Notes: generated by a model from the letters alone, not told the origin. A stretch of DNA of 64,000 bases from Sphingomonas naphthae (GCF_028607085.1 NZ_CP117411.1:3100001-3164000), one strand, 5' to 3'. Shown: positions 1-8,079, numbered from the stretch's first letter. A program made the numbers and translations.

Positions 1-400
1 CAAGCAGGCGGAAATCCTCCAGTCCTCGACGCGTGGCGCCATCGCCGACGCCAATGTCGTGCTGGTCAACCCGACGCATTTCGCGGTGGCGCTGCGCTAT
101 CGCCCCGGTTTCGACGCGGCGCCGATCGTGGTGGCGCGCGGGCGCGGCGAGATGGCGCAGGCGATCCGCGACTTCGCCGACGAAAAGGCCGTGCCGGTGC
201 TGCGCTACCCGCAGCTCGCCCGCGCCATCTACTTCACCAGCCGCGCCGGCCATCTGGTGCGCGAGGATCTCTACATCGCTGTCGCGACGGTGCTGGCGTT
301 CGTGTTCAACCTGGATCGGGCGATGGCGGACGGGATCAGCCAGCCCGAGGTGATCGTGCCGGCCGACGCGCGCTACGATGCGGACGGGAAGAAGGAATAA
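1..400 (+). CDS. flhB: Flagellar export apparatus protein FlhB, C-terminal part (5' end outside window)
   Basis: The reading frame enters at base 2 and ends at 400, so about 132 C-terminal residues are seen. They form the cytoplasmic domain of FlhB, the export-gate component that switches substrate from rod/hook to filament type. The autocleavage motif NPTH lies at 68-79; cleavage between Asn and Pro is the known family mechanism. After it come the PVLRYPQLARAIY helix region and a hydrophobic end (VATVLAFVFNL) as in FlhB/YscU. The gene precedes fliD and fliS on the same strand, so this is the edge of a flagellar cluster. The non-flagellar homologue YscU is unlikely given these neighbours. Confidence 0.93.
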   Translation, partial: KQAEILQSSTRGAIADANVVLVNPTHFAVALRYRPGFDAAPIVVARGRGEMAQAIRDFADEKAVPVLRYPQLARAIYFTSRAGHLVREDLYIAVATVLAFVFNLDRAMADGISQPEVIVPADARYDADGKKE

Positions 401-419
401 GATGGGGGGCACCTCAACT

Positions 420-550
420 GATCCTCCCCCGCCAGGGGGAGGTGGCGCCGGAGGCGACGGAGGGGGCGGGTACGGCCAACCCTCGAGGGCACCGCATCCT
501 CCCCCTCCGTCAGGCTGCGCCTGCCAGCTCCCCCTGGCGGGGGAGGATCA
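420..550. repeat. Long imperfect inverted repeat (about 130 bp) between flhB and fliD
   Basis: Arms at 420-467 and 501-550 are near reverse complements. The outer 20-odd bases, built around TGATCCTCCCCCGCCAGGGG, match almost perfectly, and the inner part diverges. Such GGGGGAGGATCA palindromes are a known intergenic repeat type in Caulobacter and sphingomonad genomes. In RNA it would form a strong hairpin after flhB, but no T-run follows, so I call it a repeat rather than a terminator. The rest of the 401-614 gap shows nothing further apart from a weak GCGGGAA ribosome site before fliD. Confidence 0.75.
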
Positions 551-614
551 TTCGGAAGCGGCTTAATCTGCGGCGCGATCGGCCGTTACCTTCAACGAAC
601 GAGCGGGAACGACC

Positions 615-2225
615 ATGACCAGCATTGCGTCCACGCTCGGCATCGGATCGGGCATCGATACCAAATCGCTGATCGATCAGCTCGCCACCGCCGCGAAAGA
701 CCCCAAGGAAAAGGTGATCGCCGCGCGCGAGACGGCGAACACCGCCAAGGTCTCGGCGCTGGCCACCGTATCCAACGGCATCACCAATTTCTCGACCGCG
801 CTCAACTCGCTGATCTCGGGCGGCACGCTGCGGACGCAGCCGACCGTGTCGGACACGTCGGTGCTGGGCGCCACCGCGCAGGCGGGCGCGCGGATCGGCG
901 ATCTTTCGGCCAATCTGGTCGTCACCAAACTGGCGACCGCCCAGTCGATCGTGTCGAGCCCCGCCGCCGCTGCCACGACCGCGATCGGCCAGGGTGACAT
1001 GACCCTGACCGTGGGGACCACCAATTACACCATCACGGTGGGCGACACGAACGACAGCCTGACGGGCCTCGCCAACGCCATCAACGCCAAGAATTCGGGC
1101 GTGACCGCCAGCATCATCACCGACGCCAATGGCGCGCGGCTGATGCTGAAGGGGCAGACCGGCGCGGACAACGCCTTCACCCTGACCCCCGCGGACGGTG
1201 CGGCGGACGGGCTGAAGGCGTTCGCCTACCCGGCGGGCGCGGACGCCGGCATGACGCTGGCGCAATCGGCCGGCGATGCCGCGCTGAAGCTGGACGGCGT
1301 GACCGTCACGCGGCCGTCCAACACGATCGAGGATCTGATCCCCGGCGTGACCCTCAACCTGAAGAACGTCAGCGGCAGCAGCGGCGTGAGCTTGGGATCG
1401 ACCCGACCGACCGAGGCGATCACCCAGGCGGTCAACGATTTCGTCGCGGCGTTCAACGAACTCAACACGATGCTGACGACGCAGACGGCGGCGGCGGGCA
1501 CCTCGACCGACGCGGGCGCGCTGCGCGGCGAGAGCGCGATCCGCGACATGCAGCGCCAGCTCTCGCGCCTGACCTCCACCGTGCTCAATTCGGGCAGCGG
1601 CCCCAAGACGCTGGCCGAGATCGGCGTCTCCACCAACCGCGACGGCAGCCTGACGGTGGACGCCAGCCGCCTGACATCGGTGATGACATCCGATCCGCAG
1701 GGCGTGGAGGCGATGTTCAATCCGGGGCAATATGCGTCCGACCCGCTGATCCAGATCGCGAGCCCGATGGGGCGGACCAAGCCCGGCACCTACACCGTCA
1801 CCAACGCGACGGCGCAGACGGGCACCACGTCGGCCAGCGGGAGCATCGCCGGGATGAGCGCGGTGACGACCGGCGGCACCCTCGTGGCGTCGATCGCATC
1901 CAAGGCCAGCGGGCTGACCATCCGGCTGCTCGGCAACGTCTCCAGCGCGACGATCACCGTCGATCAGGGGCTGGCCGGGGCGCTGCAATCGATCAGCGAC
2001 ACGCTGCTCGGCACCAGCGGCGCGCTCGCCTCGACCAAGACGCGGCTCGCGACCGAGGCCAAGGCCATCGCGACCGACCGCACCAGAATGACCGATCTCG
2101 ATACCAGCTATCGGGCGCGGCTGACGACGAGCTTCACCGCGATGGATTCGCGGGTGGCGCGCTACAAATCGACCCAGAGCTTCCTGGAACAGCAGGTCAA
2201 GGTCTGGACCAACAGCGACAATTAA
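615..2225 (+). CDS. fliD: Flagellar filament cap protein FliD (hook-associated protein 2)
   Basis: 536 residues, within the usual FliD length. FliD forms the cap at the filament tip, outside the cell, and folds incoming flagellin. The N-terminus (IGSGIDTKSLIDQLATAAKDP) is the typical FliD_N segment, followed by a Ser/Thr/Ala-rich middle (D2-D3), the flagellin hook-IN-like segment near residue 110-165, and a FliD_C region ending in a helical tail (ARLTTSFTAMDSRVARYKSTQSFLEQQ). The protein lacks cysteine and signal peptide, as expected for a flagellar export substrate. fliS follows after 12 bases, the common fliD-fliS order. Confidence 0.95.
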   Translation: MTSIASTLGIGSGIDTKSLIDQLATAAKDPKEKVIAARETANTAKVSALATVSNGITNFSTALNSLISGGTLRTQPTVSDTSVLGATAQAGARIGDLSANLVVTKLATAQSIVSSPAAAATTAIGQGDMTLTVGTTNYTITVGDTNDSLTGLANAINAKNSGVTASIITDANGARLMLKGQTGADNAFTLTPADGAADGLKAFAYPAGADAGMTLAQSAGDAALKLDGVTVTRPSNTIEDLIPGVTLNLKNVSGSSGVSLGSTRPTEAITQAVNDFVAAFNELNTMLTTQTAAAGTSTDAGALRGESAIRDMQRQLSRLTSTVLNSGSGPKTLAEIGVSTNRDGSLTVDASRLTSVMTSDPQGVEAMFNPGQYASDPLIQIASPMGRTKPGTYTVTNATAQTGTTSASGSIAGMSAVTTGGTLVASIASKASGLTIRLLGNVSSATITVDQGLAGALQSISDTLLGTSGALASTKTRLATEAKAIATDRTRMTDLDTSYRARLTTSFTAMDSRVARYKSTQSFLEQQVKVWTNSDN

Positions 2226-2237
2226 GAGGCGACACGG

Positions 2238-2639
2238 GTGTTCGGACTCAGCACAGGCTATGGCGCGGGACGCGGCGGCGGCAAGCGGTATAACGCGATC
2301 GACGTGAGCAGTCGCATCGAGGGCGCGACCCCGCACGGCCTCGTCACCATCCTCTATGACGAATTGCTCGCGGCGCTCGACACGCTGGTGGCGTTGGGCG
2401 CCCACGGCGACGCCGCGCGCCGCAACGAGCGCCACGCCCGCGCCGTCGCGATCCTGCACGGGCTGGACGGCTCTCTCGATTTCGAGAAGGGCGGAGACAT
2501 CGCGCGCAGCTTCTCCCAGATCTACGCCGAGGGCCGCCGCCTGCTCGCCAAGGCGCAGCGCGAGGGCGACATGGCGCCGATCACCCAGGCGAAGGCTATG
2601 ATCGCGGACATCGCCGAGGCGTGGAAGCGGATCGGCTGA
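2238..2639 (+). CDS. fliS: Flagellar export chaperone FliS
   Basis: 133 residues, all-helical, as in FliS, the cytoplasmic chaperone that holds flagellin unfolded before export. The family signature is visible: YNAIDVSSRIEGATPHGLVTILYDELL near residues 18-45, then four predicted helices ending IADIAEAWKRI. The start is GTG with a GAGG ribosome site 8 bases upstream. It lies 12 bases after fliD and is very probably co-transcribed. No flagellin gene is in view. Confidence 0.92.
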   Translation: MFGLSTGYGAGRGGGKRYNAIDVSSRIEGATPHGLVTILYDELLAALDTLVALGAHGDAARRNERHARAVAILHGLDGSLDFEKGGDIARSFSQIYAEGRRLLAKAQREGDMAPITQAKAMIADIAEAWKRIG

Positions 2640-2763
2640 ACGCGGAAGGTCTCGACGTTCGCATCCTATCGGATGGTTTCCGATGGGGTGGGCGGTGACG
2701 GAAGGGAAAACGGGGCGTCGGCGGGGTTGGCGGCCGGACAGGGCGGTGCTGGTGACATAGGGC

Positions 2764-2787
2764 GGGGGGCTGTAGGACAACGGTTTT
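2764..2787 (+). repeat. Copy 1 of a short motif shared with 58679-58702
   Basis: The bases GGGGGGCTGTAGGACA followed by A/G-C-G and a T-rich run occur here, downstream of fliS, and again at 58679-58702. The T-run could give weak termination of the fliS transcript. The rest of the 2640-2826 gap shows no ORF or other signal I can support. Confidence 0.5.
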
Positions 2788-2826
2788 GAAGGCCGCCGGG
2801 ATTGGTAGAACGCGCCTCTTTCCACT

Positions 2827-2857
2827 CGTCACCCCGGCCTTGTACCGGGGTCCACCG
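2827..2857. repeat. Left copy of a 31-bp inverted repeat flanking the GIY-YIG gene
   Basis: This copy begins CGTCACCCCGGCCTTGTACC and is itself partly palindromic (CCCCGG...CCGGGG). It matches the copy at 3200-3230 in inverted orientation at 30 of 31 bases. It contains the stop codon and roughly the last nine codons of the nuclease gene. Confidence 0.85.
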
Positions 2858-3188
2858 CGCGACCGGACGCATCCGTCAGGGGCTTCAGCCCGAACTCGAC
2901 CGCCAGATCATTCCACGCAGGATTCGTTTGCTCGATGAGATTGCGTTTCCAATCCCGTCGGTAACGCTTAAGCTGTTTCTCGCGCGCAATCGCTGCATCC
3001 ATCGTCTCTGCGATCTCAAAATACACCAATCGCTTGATGCCATATCTGCGCGTGAAACCGTCAAACGTCCCTGCTCGATGCTGCGTTATCCGGCCGACCA
3101 GATTTGACGTTACGCCGACGTAAAGCGTGCCGTTGTATCCGCTCGCCAGAAGATAGACGCAGGGAACCCGCTCTCGCATTGGGGCCAT
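2829..3188 (-). CDS. GIY-YIG domain nuclease, single-domain (UPF0213/YhbQ-like)
   Basis: 119 residues from ATG 3188; a second ATG at 3179 is equally possible and no clear ribosome site decides. A longer frame reads through the flanking repeat and is unlikely. The GIY-YIG core is complete: VYLL (GIY variant), LYVGVTSNL (YIG variant), Arg in LVGRITQHR, and the catalytic Glu in IAREKQLKRYRRDWK. Proteins of this group cut or bind DNA in the cytoplasm, but their biological role is poorly known. The gene sits exactly between two inverted copies of a 31-bp repeat, and its final codons and stop are made by the left copy. It is less GC-biased than its neighbours. It is convergent with fliS. Confidence 0.85.
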   Translation of the reverse strand: MAPMRERVPCVYLLASGYNGTLYVGVTSNLVGRITQHRAGTFDGFTRRYGIKRLVYFEIAETMDAAIAREKQLKRYRRDWKRNLIEQTNPAWNDLAVEFGLKPLTDASGRAVDPGTRPG

Positions 3189-3199
3189 GACGTGCCGCA

Positions 3200-3230
3200 C
3201 GGTGGACCCCGGCACAAGGCCGGGGTGACG
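3200..3230. repeat. Right copy of the 31-bp inverted repeat flanking the GIY-YIG gene
   Basis: The sequence CGGTGGACCCCGGCACAAGG plus 11 further bases is the reverse complement of 2827-2857 with one mismatch. It lies just upstream of the nuclease start and 8 bases from the end of the methyltransferase gene. Confidence 0.85.
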
Positions 3231-3237
3231 GTTGTGG

Positions 3238-3828
3238 TCAGCCGCTAACCGCAGGCATCGCCACGGCATCGAAATAGTGGTTGCCGCCCGCATCCCTATG
3301 ACTGCCCACGAGCCGCATCCCCGCCCCGCCAAGCGCCGCCTCATATCCCGCCATACCCAGCGACACCGATCGCCGGCCGGTCAGCCTGTCCTCCCATTCG
3401 CACGCCTCGCGCGGGGCGGTGAAGAGGAAGCGCCCGGCCGGGTTGAGGGCGGCGGCGACGCGGTGGATCAGGGTAAGTTGGGTGTCCTCGGGCAGCAGGA
3501 AGAACAGGCTGATCGCTACCGCGCCATCGAAGCGGCGGCCGAAGAAGCGGCTGGTTTCGGCCGGTTCGCACGCGGCGGCCGCATCCGGGAAGCGGGCGTG
3601 GAAGGCGGCGAGCAGTGTCGGTGAAGGATCGATGCCGGCGACGGTGAGGCCGGCATTGACGAGCGCCTGCGCGATCGGTGCACCCGATCCGCAGCCGATG
3701 TCCACCACCGCGCCGCCGGGCGGCAGGTGCCGCGCCCAGCGGCGGACGATATCGGCGCCGACATCCGAGCGGACGGCCATGAAACGGTCCGCGACGGCCT
3801 CCCAGCCGGCGGAGGGATCGTGGCCCAC
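3238..3828 (-). CDS. Class I SAM-dependent methyltransferase
   Basis: 196 residues. Motif I for S-adenosylmethionine binding is VVDIGCGSG at residues 41-49, followed by an acidic loop (AGIDPSP) and the motif IV region (FDGAVAISLFFLLPEDTQ). The fold is the methyltransf_25/UbiE-like Rossmann type. The substrate cannot be told from sequence; several relatives are annotated only as class I methyltransferases. It acts in the cytoplasm and has no signal peptide. It ends 8 bases from a repeat and starts 38 bases from the end of the RidA-like gene, so the two may be co-transcribed. Confidence 0.85.
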   Translation of the reverse strand: MGHDPSAGWEAVADRFMAVRSDVGADIVRRWARHLPPGGAVVDIGCGSGAPIAQALVNAGLTVAGIDPSPTLLAAFHARFPDAAAACEPAETSRFFGRRFDGAVAISLFFLLPEDTQLTLIHRVAAALNPAGRFLFTAPREACEWEDRLTGRRSVSLGMAGYEAALGGAGMRLVGSHRDAGGNHYFDAVAMPAVSG

Positions 3829-3866
3829 GCCCCTGCCCTATACCCGGCGCCGGAAGACCGCCCCGC

Positions 3867-4355
3867 TCACTTGGCCGCGATCACCTCGATCTCGACGAGA
3901 TAGTTCGGGGTGACGAGGCCCGCGACCTGCATGGCCGAGCGGGCGGTGGTGGTGGGGTTGTCGGCGGAATTGAAGAACTGTTTGAAGCCCTCATTCATGG
4001 CGGCGAATTCGGCCTTGCCGGTGCGCGGATCGGCGGCGACGAGCACGGTGGCCTTGATAACATCGGACATTGTGTAGCCCTGCCCCTCCAGGATCGCCTT
4101 GATCTTGGACAGCACGCTGATCGTCTGCGTCTTGGTATCGCCGAAATCCTCGATCGACTTGGCGTCGGCGGCCTTCAGCTTGGGGTCGATCGGCGAGGGC
4201 ACCTGACCCGAGACGAAGAACAATTCGGTGCCCGCCGAGACCTTGCTGCCCTGAAGGATCAGCGCCGGGGGCGTGTTCGGCAGCTTGACGACGCCGGCCG
4301 TGGCGGGGGCGGCGAGCGCCATGGCGAGGGGGAGAGCGAAAGCGAAGATCTTCAT
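3867..4355 (-). CDS. Secreted RidA/YjgF-family protein
   Basis: 162 residues from ATG 4355. I chose this start because GAAGGA lies 6 bases upstream and the signal peptide (MKIFAFALPLAMALAAPATAG) starts there; the open frame extends further 5' but without signals. The mature part has the RidA pattern LFFVSGQVP, a central IKAILEGQGYTMSDVIKATVLV and a terminal ARSAMQVAGL...VEIEVIA. RidA proteins hydrolyse reactive enamine/imine intermediates or bind small molecules. An exported form is less usual. It lies downstream of the TonB-dependent receptor, separated by two hairpins. A second, cytoplasmic RidA is at 60202. Confidence 0.87.
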   Translation of the reverse strand: MKIFAFALPLAMALAAPATAGVVKLPNTPPALILQGSKVSAGTELFFVSGQVPSPIDPKLKAADAKSIEDFGDTKTQTISVLSKIKAILEGQGYTMSDVIKATVLVAADPRTGKAEFAAMNEGFKQFFNSADNPTTTARSAMQVAGLVTPNYLVEIEVIAAK

Positions 4356-4418
4356 CGTCATTCCTTCGTGGAGGGCGGAGGCCAGGCGCAGGATGGCCGC
4401 CCGGCCTCCGAAAAGGAA

Positions 4419-4458
4419 GCGGGCAGGCCCACCGGATTTCTCCGGCAAACCTGCCCGC
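4419..4458 (-). terminator. Terminator-like hairpin downstream of the TonB-dependent receptor gene
   Basis: On the minus strand GCGGGCAGG (4458-4450) pairs with CCTGCCCGC (4427-4419) around a smaller inner stem, then TTCCTTTT follows. This fits an intrinsic terminator for the receptor gene, placed before the RidA-like gene. Confidence 0.6.
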
Positions 4459-4471
4459 CCCGCAACCTTCG

Positions 4472-4500
4472 GCCGGGTGAACCCTGGACGTTCACCCGGC
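4472..4500 (-). terminator. Perfect 11-bp inverted repeat after the TonB-dependent receptor gene
   Basis: GCCGGGTGAAC at 4472-4482 and GTTCACCCGGC at 4490-4500 pair perfectly around a 7-base loop. No T-run follows directly. With the next hairpin it forms a tandem structure 18 bases after the receptor stop codon. Confidence 0.5.
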
Positions 4501-4517
4501 GTCGTTTCAGGTGAACC

Positions 4518-7193
4518 TCAGAAGTTCACGCCGATCCGCGCGTAATAATAGCCGCCGTTCACGCCATAGGCCGAGAAGGACGGATATTTGGCGATGAAGC
4601 CGGTCGAGCTGGCGACCCGCTGCTGTTCGCGAATGAAATCCGGATATTTGGCCGGATATTTGTTGAACAGGTTGTTGGCACCGATCGAGATCTTGATCGG
4701 CTTCGCGATCTGAACGCCGATGTCGAGATCGGTGATGAACGCCGGGTGGACGCTCAGCCGCTCCCGAGCCGAACCGTTGGTCGGCGTGGAGATGATCGAA
4801 TAGGCCGAACCATAATAGGATTCACGAAGGTTCGCGCTGAAGATACCCATCGACCAGTTCGCCCCGAAGGTGGCGCGATACTTCGGCGTGGTCTTCGTCA
4901 GGTCGGCCTGGGCATAGACGTCGAACAGGAGCTGGGCCTGGTTGACGTTCGACGGGGGCAGGCTGACGCCCTTGATCTTCGTCTTGTTGTAATTGCCCGA
5001 CAGCGACCAGTCGACATGGCCGAAATCGCCGAGATCGGTGGAGTAGGACGCCAGCAGATCGACACCCTGCGTCAGCGTCTTCACGCCGTTGACGAAGAAG
5101 TTGATGCCGACGCTGCCCGCGGCGCCACCGGCGATCGCCGCCAGCACGGAATCCACGGGAACGCCGTTGCCACGCAGCGCGGTAAGCACCGACGGGGACG
5201 TGATCGCACCCGCCGCCGACGATGCACCCAGGAAGGTGCTCGACCGGACGATACGATCCTTGATCTCGATCGAGTAGGCATCGAGCGTGACCGTCAGGCG
5301 TGAGACCGGATGGGCAACGAAACCGGCGCTGAAGTTGGTCGATTTCTCGGGCTTCAGGCTGGAGATGCCGAGGGCGGCGGCACCGGCCGAATTGGCCGGG
5401 AAGATGCCGGTCAGCGACGAAACGCTGACGTTGATGCCCGAATAGAAGCCTTCCGCCAGGGTCGGTGCGCGGAAGCCGGTCGAGGCGGTGCCGCGAATGG
5501 CGAAGGCGGGCGACAAGTCGTAGCGACCGGTCAGCTTGTAGACGGTGGTGTCGCCGAAATCGTCATAATGTTCGTGCCGGATCGCGGCATCGAGCGTCAC
5601 GCCGTCGATCGGCTTGGCGGCGATGTCGAGATATTGCGAGAAGTTATGACGGAAGTTGCGGCTGGCGTCCGATGGCGCATAGCCGAAGAAGGACTGGATA
5701 CCGCCCTGCGCCACGCCGCTGCCGACATAGTAAGAGGCGAGTTCGCCGGCCTTCAGCTGATAGACTTCACGACGATATTCCAGACCGCCCGCGATCGTGA
5801 CCGGCTCTGCGAAGCCGACGTCGAACTCGTGCGTCAGGTCGAGCGTGTTGGTCCACTGCGAGAAGATGAAATCGCCGTTGTGGACGTCGGTCGGCGAATA
5901 GCCGTTCGAGGTGGTGGTCGACGTGTCGTAGTAGAGCGCGGCGTTCGCCGAGTTGATCACGTTGATGCTGCTGCGGCCGATGCCGTAGGTCGAGCTGAGA
6001 TCCCAGGTGGTGCCCGAGACTTCGCCCTTCAGGCCGACGGTGGTCGCCCAATCCTTTTCGATCGTCAGTTCCTGCGGCGCGAAACCGCTCTGATACGGAA
6101 GATCGGCCGAGACCGCGGCGCAGGTGGCCACGGCCAGATTGTTGAGGCAGGCGGCCGAAATGCCGGCGGGCAGCACGCCCGGGTTCGCCGCGCGACGCTT
6201 GCCGAACACGACGTTCGGCAGACGGAAGTTCTGGAAGGTCCGGCCGTTCTTGTGCGAATAGGTGCCGAAGCTGTAATATTCGACGTCGGGCGTGATCTGC
6301 CAGCCGAAGTTGTAAGACAGGTTCGTCAGAACGAGGCGGCCGTCGCCGAAGATCTGGTTGACCTCCGGATAATTGCTCCTGCTCGTCACGCCGGGGAAGC
6401 GGGCGAGGATGTAGCGGCCGCCGCTCGCGCCGGTGTTGGCGGTCGTCGAGACGCCGGTATCGACCACGCGGGGATCATAGTCGCCGCGGAAACTGTAGCC
6501 CTGATAGCGGCGCTCGCCGGTCAGGTTGAGGTAGGCACCCTCGAACGGGGCGAGGCCGACATTGCCCTGAATGTCGTACTTCTTGCCGCCCTGATCGAAA
6601 TATTTGCCGCCGGTCAGGTTGATGCTGCCGCCGTGGTCGCGCTTCTTCATGATGAAGTTCATGACGCCGGCGATGGCATCGGTGCCATATTGCGCGGCGG
6701 CGCCGTCCTGAAGGACTTCGATGCGCTCGATCGCGTCCTGCGGGATGAGGCTGAGATCGGGCGCCGCGCTGCCGCCGAACACGGTGCCGGCGACGACGAC
6801 GCTCGGGTTGCCGTGGCGGCGCTTGCCGTCGATCAGGACCAGCGTGTGGTTCGGGCTGAGGCCGCGCAGCTTGACCGCCGGGTGGAAGGCCGCCTGGTCG
6901 CTGCCGAAGGCCTGCACCTGCGCGGACGGCAGGATCTGGGCCAGCGCCTGGACGAGATCGGTCTGGCCGACGGTCTTCAGCGCGTCGGCGCCGAGCACCT
7001 GGATCGGCGCCGGGCTGTCGGACGCCTTGAAGCCGGTCGAGCGGGTGCCGGTGATGATGATGGTTTCCTCGCCGGCTTCCGTGGTCTGGCCGGCGGGCTC
7101 GGGAGCGGGTGCCGGCGCAGCCATGGCGACGGCCGACGTGATGGCGAGCGCGAACGCCAACGCCCCTTGCGATACGCGAGTTACAGTCTTCAT
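4518..7193 (-). CDS. TonB-dependent outer-membrane receptor
   Basis: 891 residues. It begins with a signal peptide (about residues 1-25, ending AVAMAAPAPA), then a TonB-box-like segment EETIIITGTR, a plug domain (PIQVLGADALKTVGQTDLVQ ... RGLSPNHTLVLIDGKRRH ... IERIEVLQDGAAAQYGTDAI) at about residues 55-185, and a 22-strand barrel ending in Phe (YYARIGVNF), the outer-membrane insertion signal. It takes up a large substrate, such as a siderophore, vitamin or glycan fragment, using TonB energy. The ligand is unknown; no enzyme or transporter genes adjoin to suggest one. The ribosome site GGGGGAG precedes the ATG. Two hairpins follow the stop. Confidence 0.93.
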   Translation of the reverse strand: MKTVTRVSQGALAFALAITSAVAMAAPAPAPEPAGQTTEAGEETIIITGTRSTGFKASDSPAPIQVLGADALKTVGQTDLVQALAQILPSAQVQAFGSDQAAFHPAVKLRGLSPNHTLVLIDGKRRHGNPSVVVAGTVFGGSAAPDLSLIPQDAIERIEVLQDGAAAQYGTDAIAGVMNFIMKKRDHGGSINLTGGKYFDQGGKKYDIQGNVGLAPFEGAYLNLTGERRYQGYSFRGDYDPRVVDTGVSTTANTGASGGRYILARFPGVTSRSNYPEVNQIFGDGRLVLTNLSYNFGWQITPDVEYYSFGTYSHKNGRTFQNFRLPNVVFGKRRAANPGVLPAGISAACLNNLAVATCAAVSADLPYQSGFAPQELTIEKDWATTVGLKGEVSGTTWDLSSTYGIGRSSINVINSANAALYYDTSTTTSNGYSPTDVHNGDFIFSQWTNTLDLTHEFDVGFAEPVTIAGGLEYRREVYQLKAGELASYYVGSGVAQGGIQSFFGYAPSDASRNFRHNFSQYLDIAAKPIDGVTLDAAIRHEHYDDFGDTTVYKLTGRYDLSPAFAIRGTASTGFRAPTLAEGFYSGINVSVSSLTGIFPANSAGAAALGISSLKPEKSTNFSAGFVAHPVSRLTVTLDAYSIEIKDRIVRSSTFLGASSAAGAITSPSVLTALRGNGVPVDSVLAAIAGGAAGSVGINFFVNGVKTLTQGVDLLASYSTDLGDFGHVDWSLSGNYNKTKIKGVSLPPSNVNQAQLLFDVYAQADLTKTTPKYRATFGANWSMGIFSANLRESYYGSAYSIISTPTNGSARERLSVHPAFITDLDIGVQIAKPIKISIGANNLFNKYPAKYPDFIREQQRVASSTGFIAKYPSFSAYGVNGGYYYARIGVNF

Positions 7194-7455
7194 GTGGCTC
7201 CCCCTTGAGAATTCAGGAAGCCTCTCCCTCGTATTTTCTTTTTATGGACCCCGACGCTACGTACACGCTTGCCGCCAATGCGGCCGCCCGACGACCCGGG
7301 CCGCCCCCACGCGGCCCGGCCTCATCCGGCACGTTTCAAATTTATGAATCACTTTGGGCCGGCGACAACCTGTTTGTTGTGCGACGCGGCATAATGGCGA
7401 AACTAGCGTGCGATCGTTGCGACGACGCAACACACAATATCCGCCTGGTGGATAT
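7194..7455. other. 262-base intergenic region upstream of the TonB-dependent receptor
   Basis: It is clearly richer in A+T than the flanks and has no credible ORF. It should hold the receptor promoter. I see small inverted repeats (TTGCG-ACGA-CGCAA at 7417-7430; ATATCC...GGATAT at 7438-7456 next to the thpR stop), but no -35/-10 pair good enough to name. Confidence 0.5.
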
Positions 7456-7995
7456 TCAGGTTGAGGCCAGCGGATATCGGGCGATCGCCTCGTAGCGGGC
7501 GCCCTCCCCGCCGAGGCTGCTTTCATACAGGCCGAAATGGGCGACCGTGACGGGCGAAGACGCAAGGCTGGACCAGCGGGCGAGGATGTCGTCGATCGGA
7601 CCAGCGTGCCGCGACAGCCGCGCCACGGTGATGTGCGGCAGGAAAGCGCGGCTCTCGATCGGCACGCCCACCCGGCGCAGCGCCTGCCCGATCCGCTCGG
7701 CCAGCAGGCGGAGGCCATCGTGCGGGGTGACGCCGGCCCACAAAGTATCCGGCACGCCGCGCCGGTCTAACAGCCCGGCGCCCCGCAAGGCGAAGGTCAC
7801 GGGCGGGGCATGGATCGATCCGAGCGCGGCGGCGATATCCTCCGCCTGGTGGTGATCTACCTCGCCGATGAAACGCAGGGTGAGGTGAAGTTGCTCGTCG
7901 CCCTGCCACCTCAGGCCGCTGCCGCCGCCCATCAGGCCGACCAGTTGGACGCGCATCGGGGGCGGCGGGCGCAGGGCGACGAACAGGCGGTGCAT
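7456..7995 (-). CDS. thpR: RNA 2',3'-cyclic phosphodiesterase (LigT/ThpR family)
   Basis: 179 residues, the usual size of the 2H phosphoesterase superfamily. Both catalytic HxTx motifs are present: HLTL at residues 37-40 and HITV at 121-124, with the conserved LFVALRPP start and the late FGLYES segment. The enzyme hydrolyses 2',3'-cyclic phosphate ends of RNA in the cytoplasm; some members can ligate tRNA halves in vitro. It is divergent from the Bax-inhibitor-1 gene. A near-perfect palindrome sits 14 bases upstream of its start. Confidence 0.9.
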   Translation of the reverse strand: MHRLFVALRPPPPMRVQLVGLMGGGSGLRWQGDEQLHLTLRFIGEVDHHQAEDIAAALGSIHAPPVTFALRGAGLLDRRGVPDTLWAGVTPHDGLRLLAERIGQALRRVGVPIESRAFLPHITVARLSRHAGPIDDILARWSSLASSPVTVAHFGLYESSLGGEGARYEAIARYPLAST

Positions 7996-8008
7996 GAGGG
8001 TTTTATGG

Positions 8009-8031
8009 CTGGTCCAGCGGCGCTGGACCAG
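8009..8031. promoter_or_regulatory. Perfect 23-bp palindrome between thpR and the Bax-inhibitor-1 gene
   Basis: CTGGTCCAGCG at 8009-8019 and CGCTGGACCAG at 8021-8031 are exact reverse complements around one base. It lies in a divergent intergenic region, which fits an operator, though an RNA hairpin or repeat remnant is possible. Confidence 0.4.
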
Positions 8032-8079
8032 AGGGCGGCGCCAGCCCAGACAGCAACAATACGTAAGGAATGGTTTCGC

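Noticed and set aside
420-550. CRISPR or mobile element
   Set aside because: Repeats in the window are dispersed palindromes with no regular spacers, and no cas, transposase or integrase genes are present.
510-2825. 771-codon open frame on the minus strand opposite fliD-fliS
   Set aside because: It is antisense to two clear flagellar genes, Arg/Gly/His-rich without domains: a shadow produced by high GC.
2829-3188. Homing endonuclease in an intron
   Set aside because: The GIY-YIG gene is intergenic, has no intron or intein context, and lacks the DNA-binding extensions of homing enzymes.
5310-7208. Other long antisense frames (also at 11824-13731, 22704-24791, 44143-46191, 56536-58794)
   Set aside because: Each mirrors a well-identified gene and shows no recognisable protein features.
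7194-7455. Small RNA or riboswitch upstream of the TonB-dependent receptor
   Set aside because: The region is AT-richer and has small inverted repeats, but I could not recognise a B12 box or any other riboswitch core.
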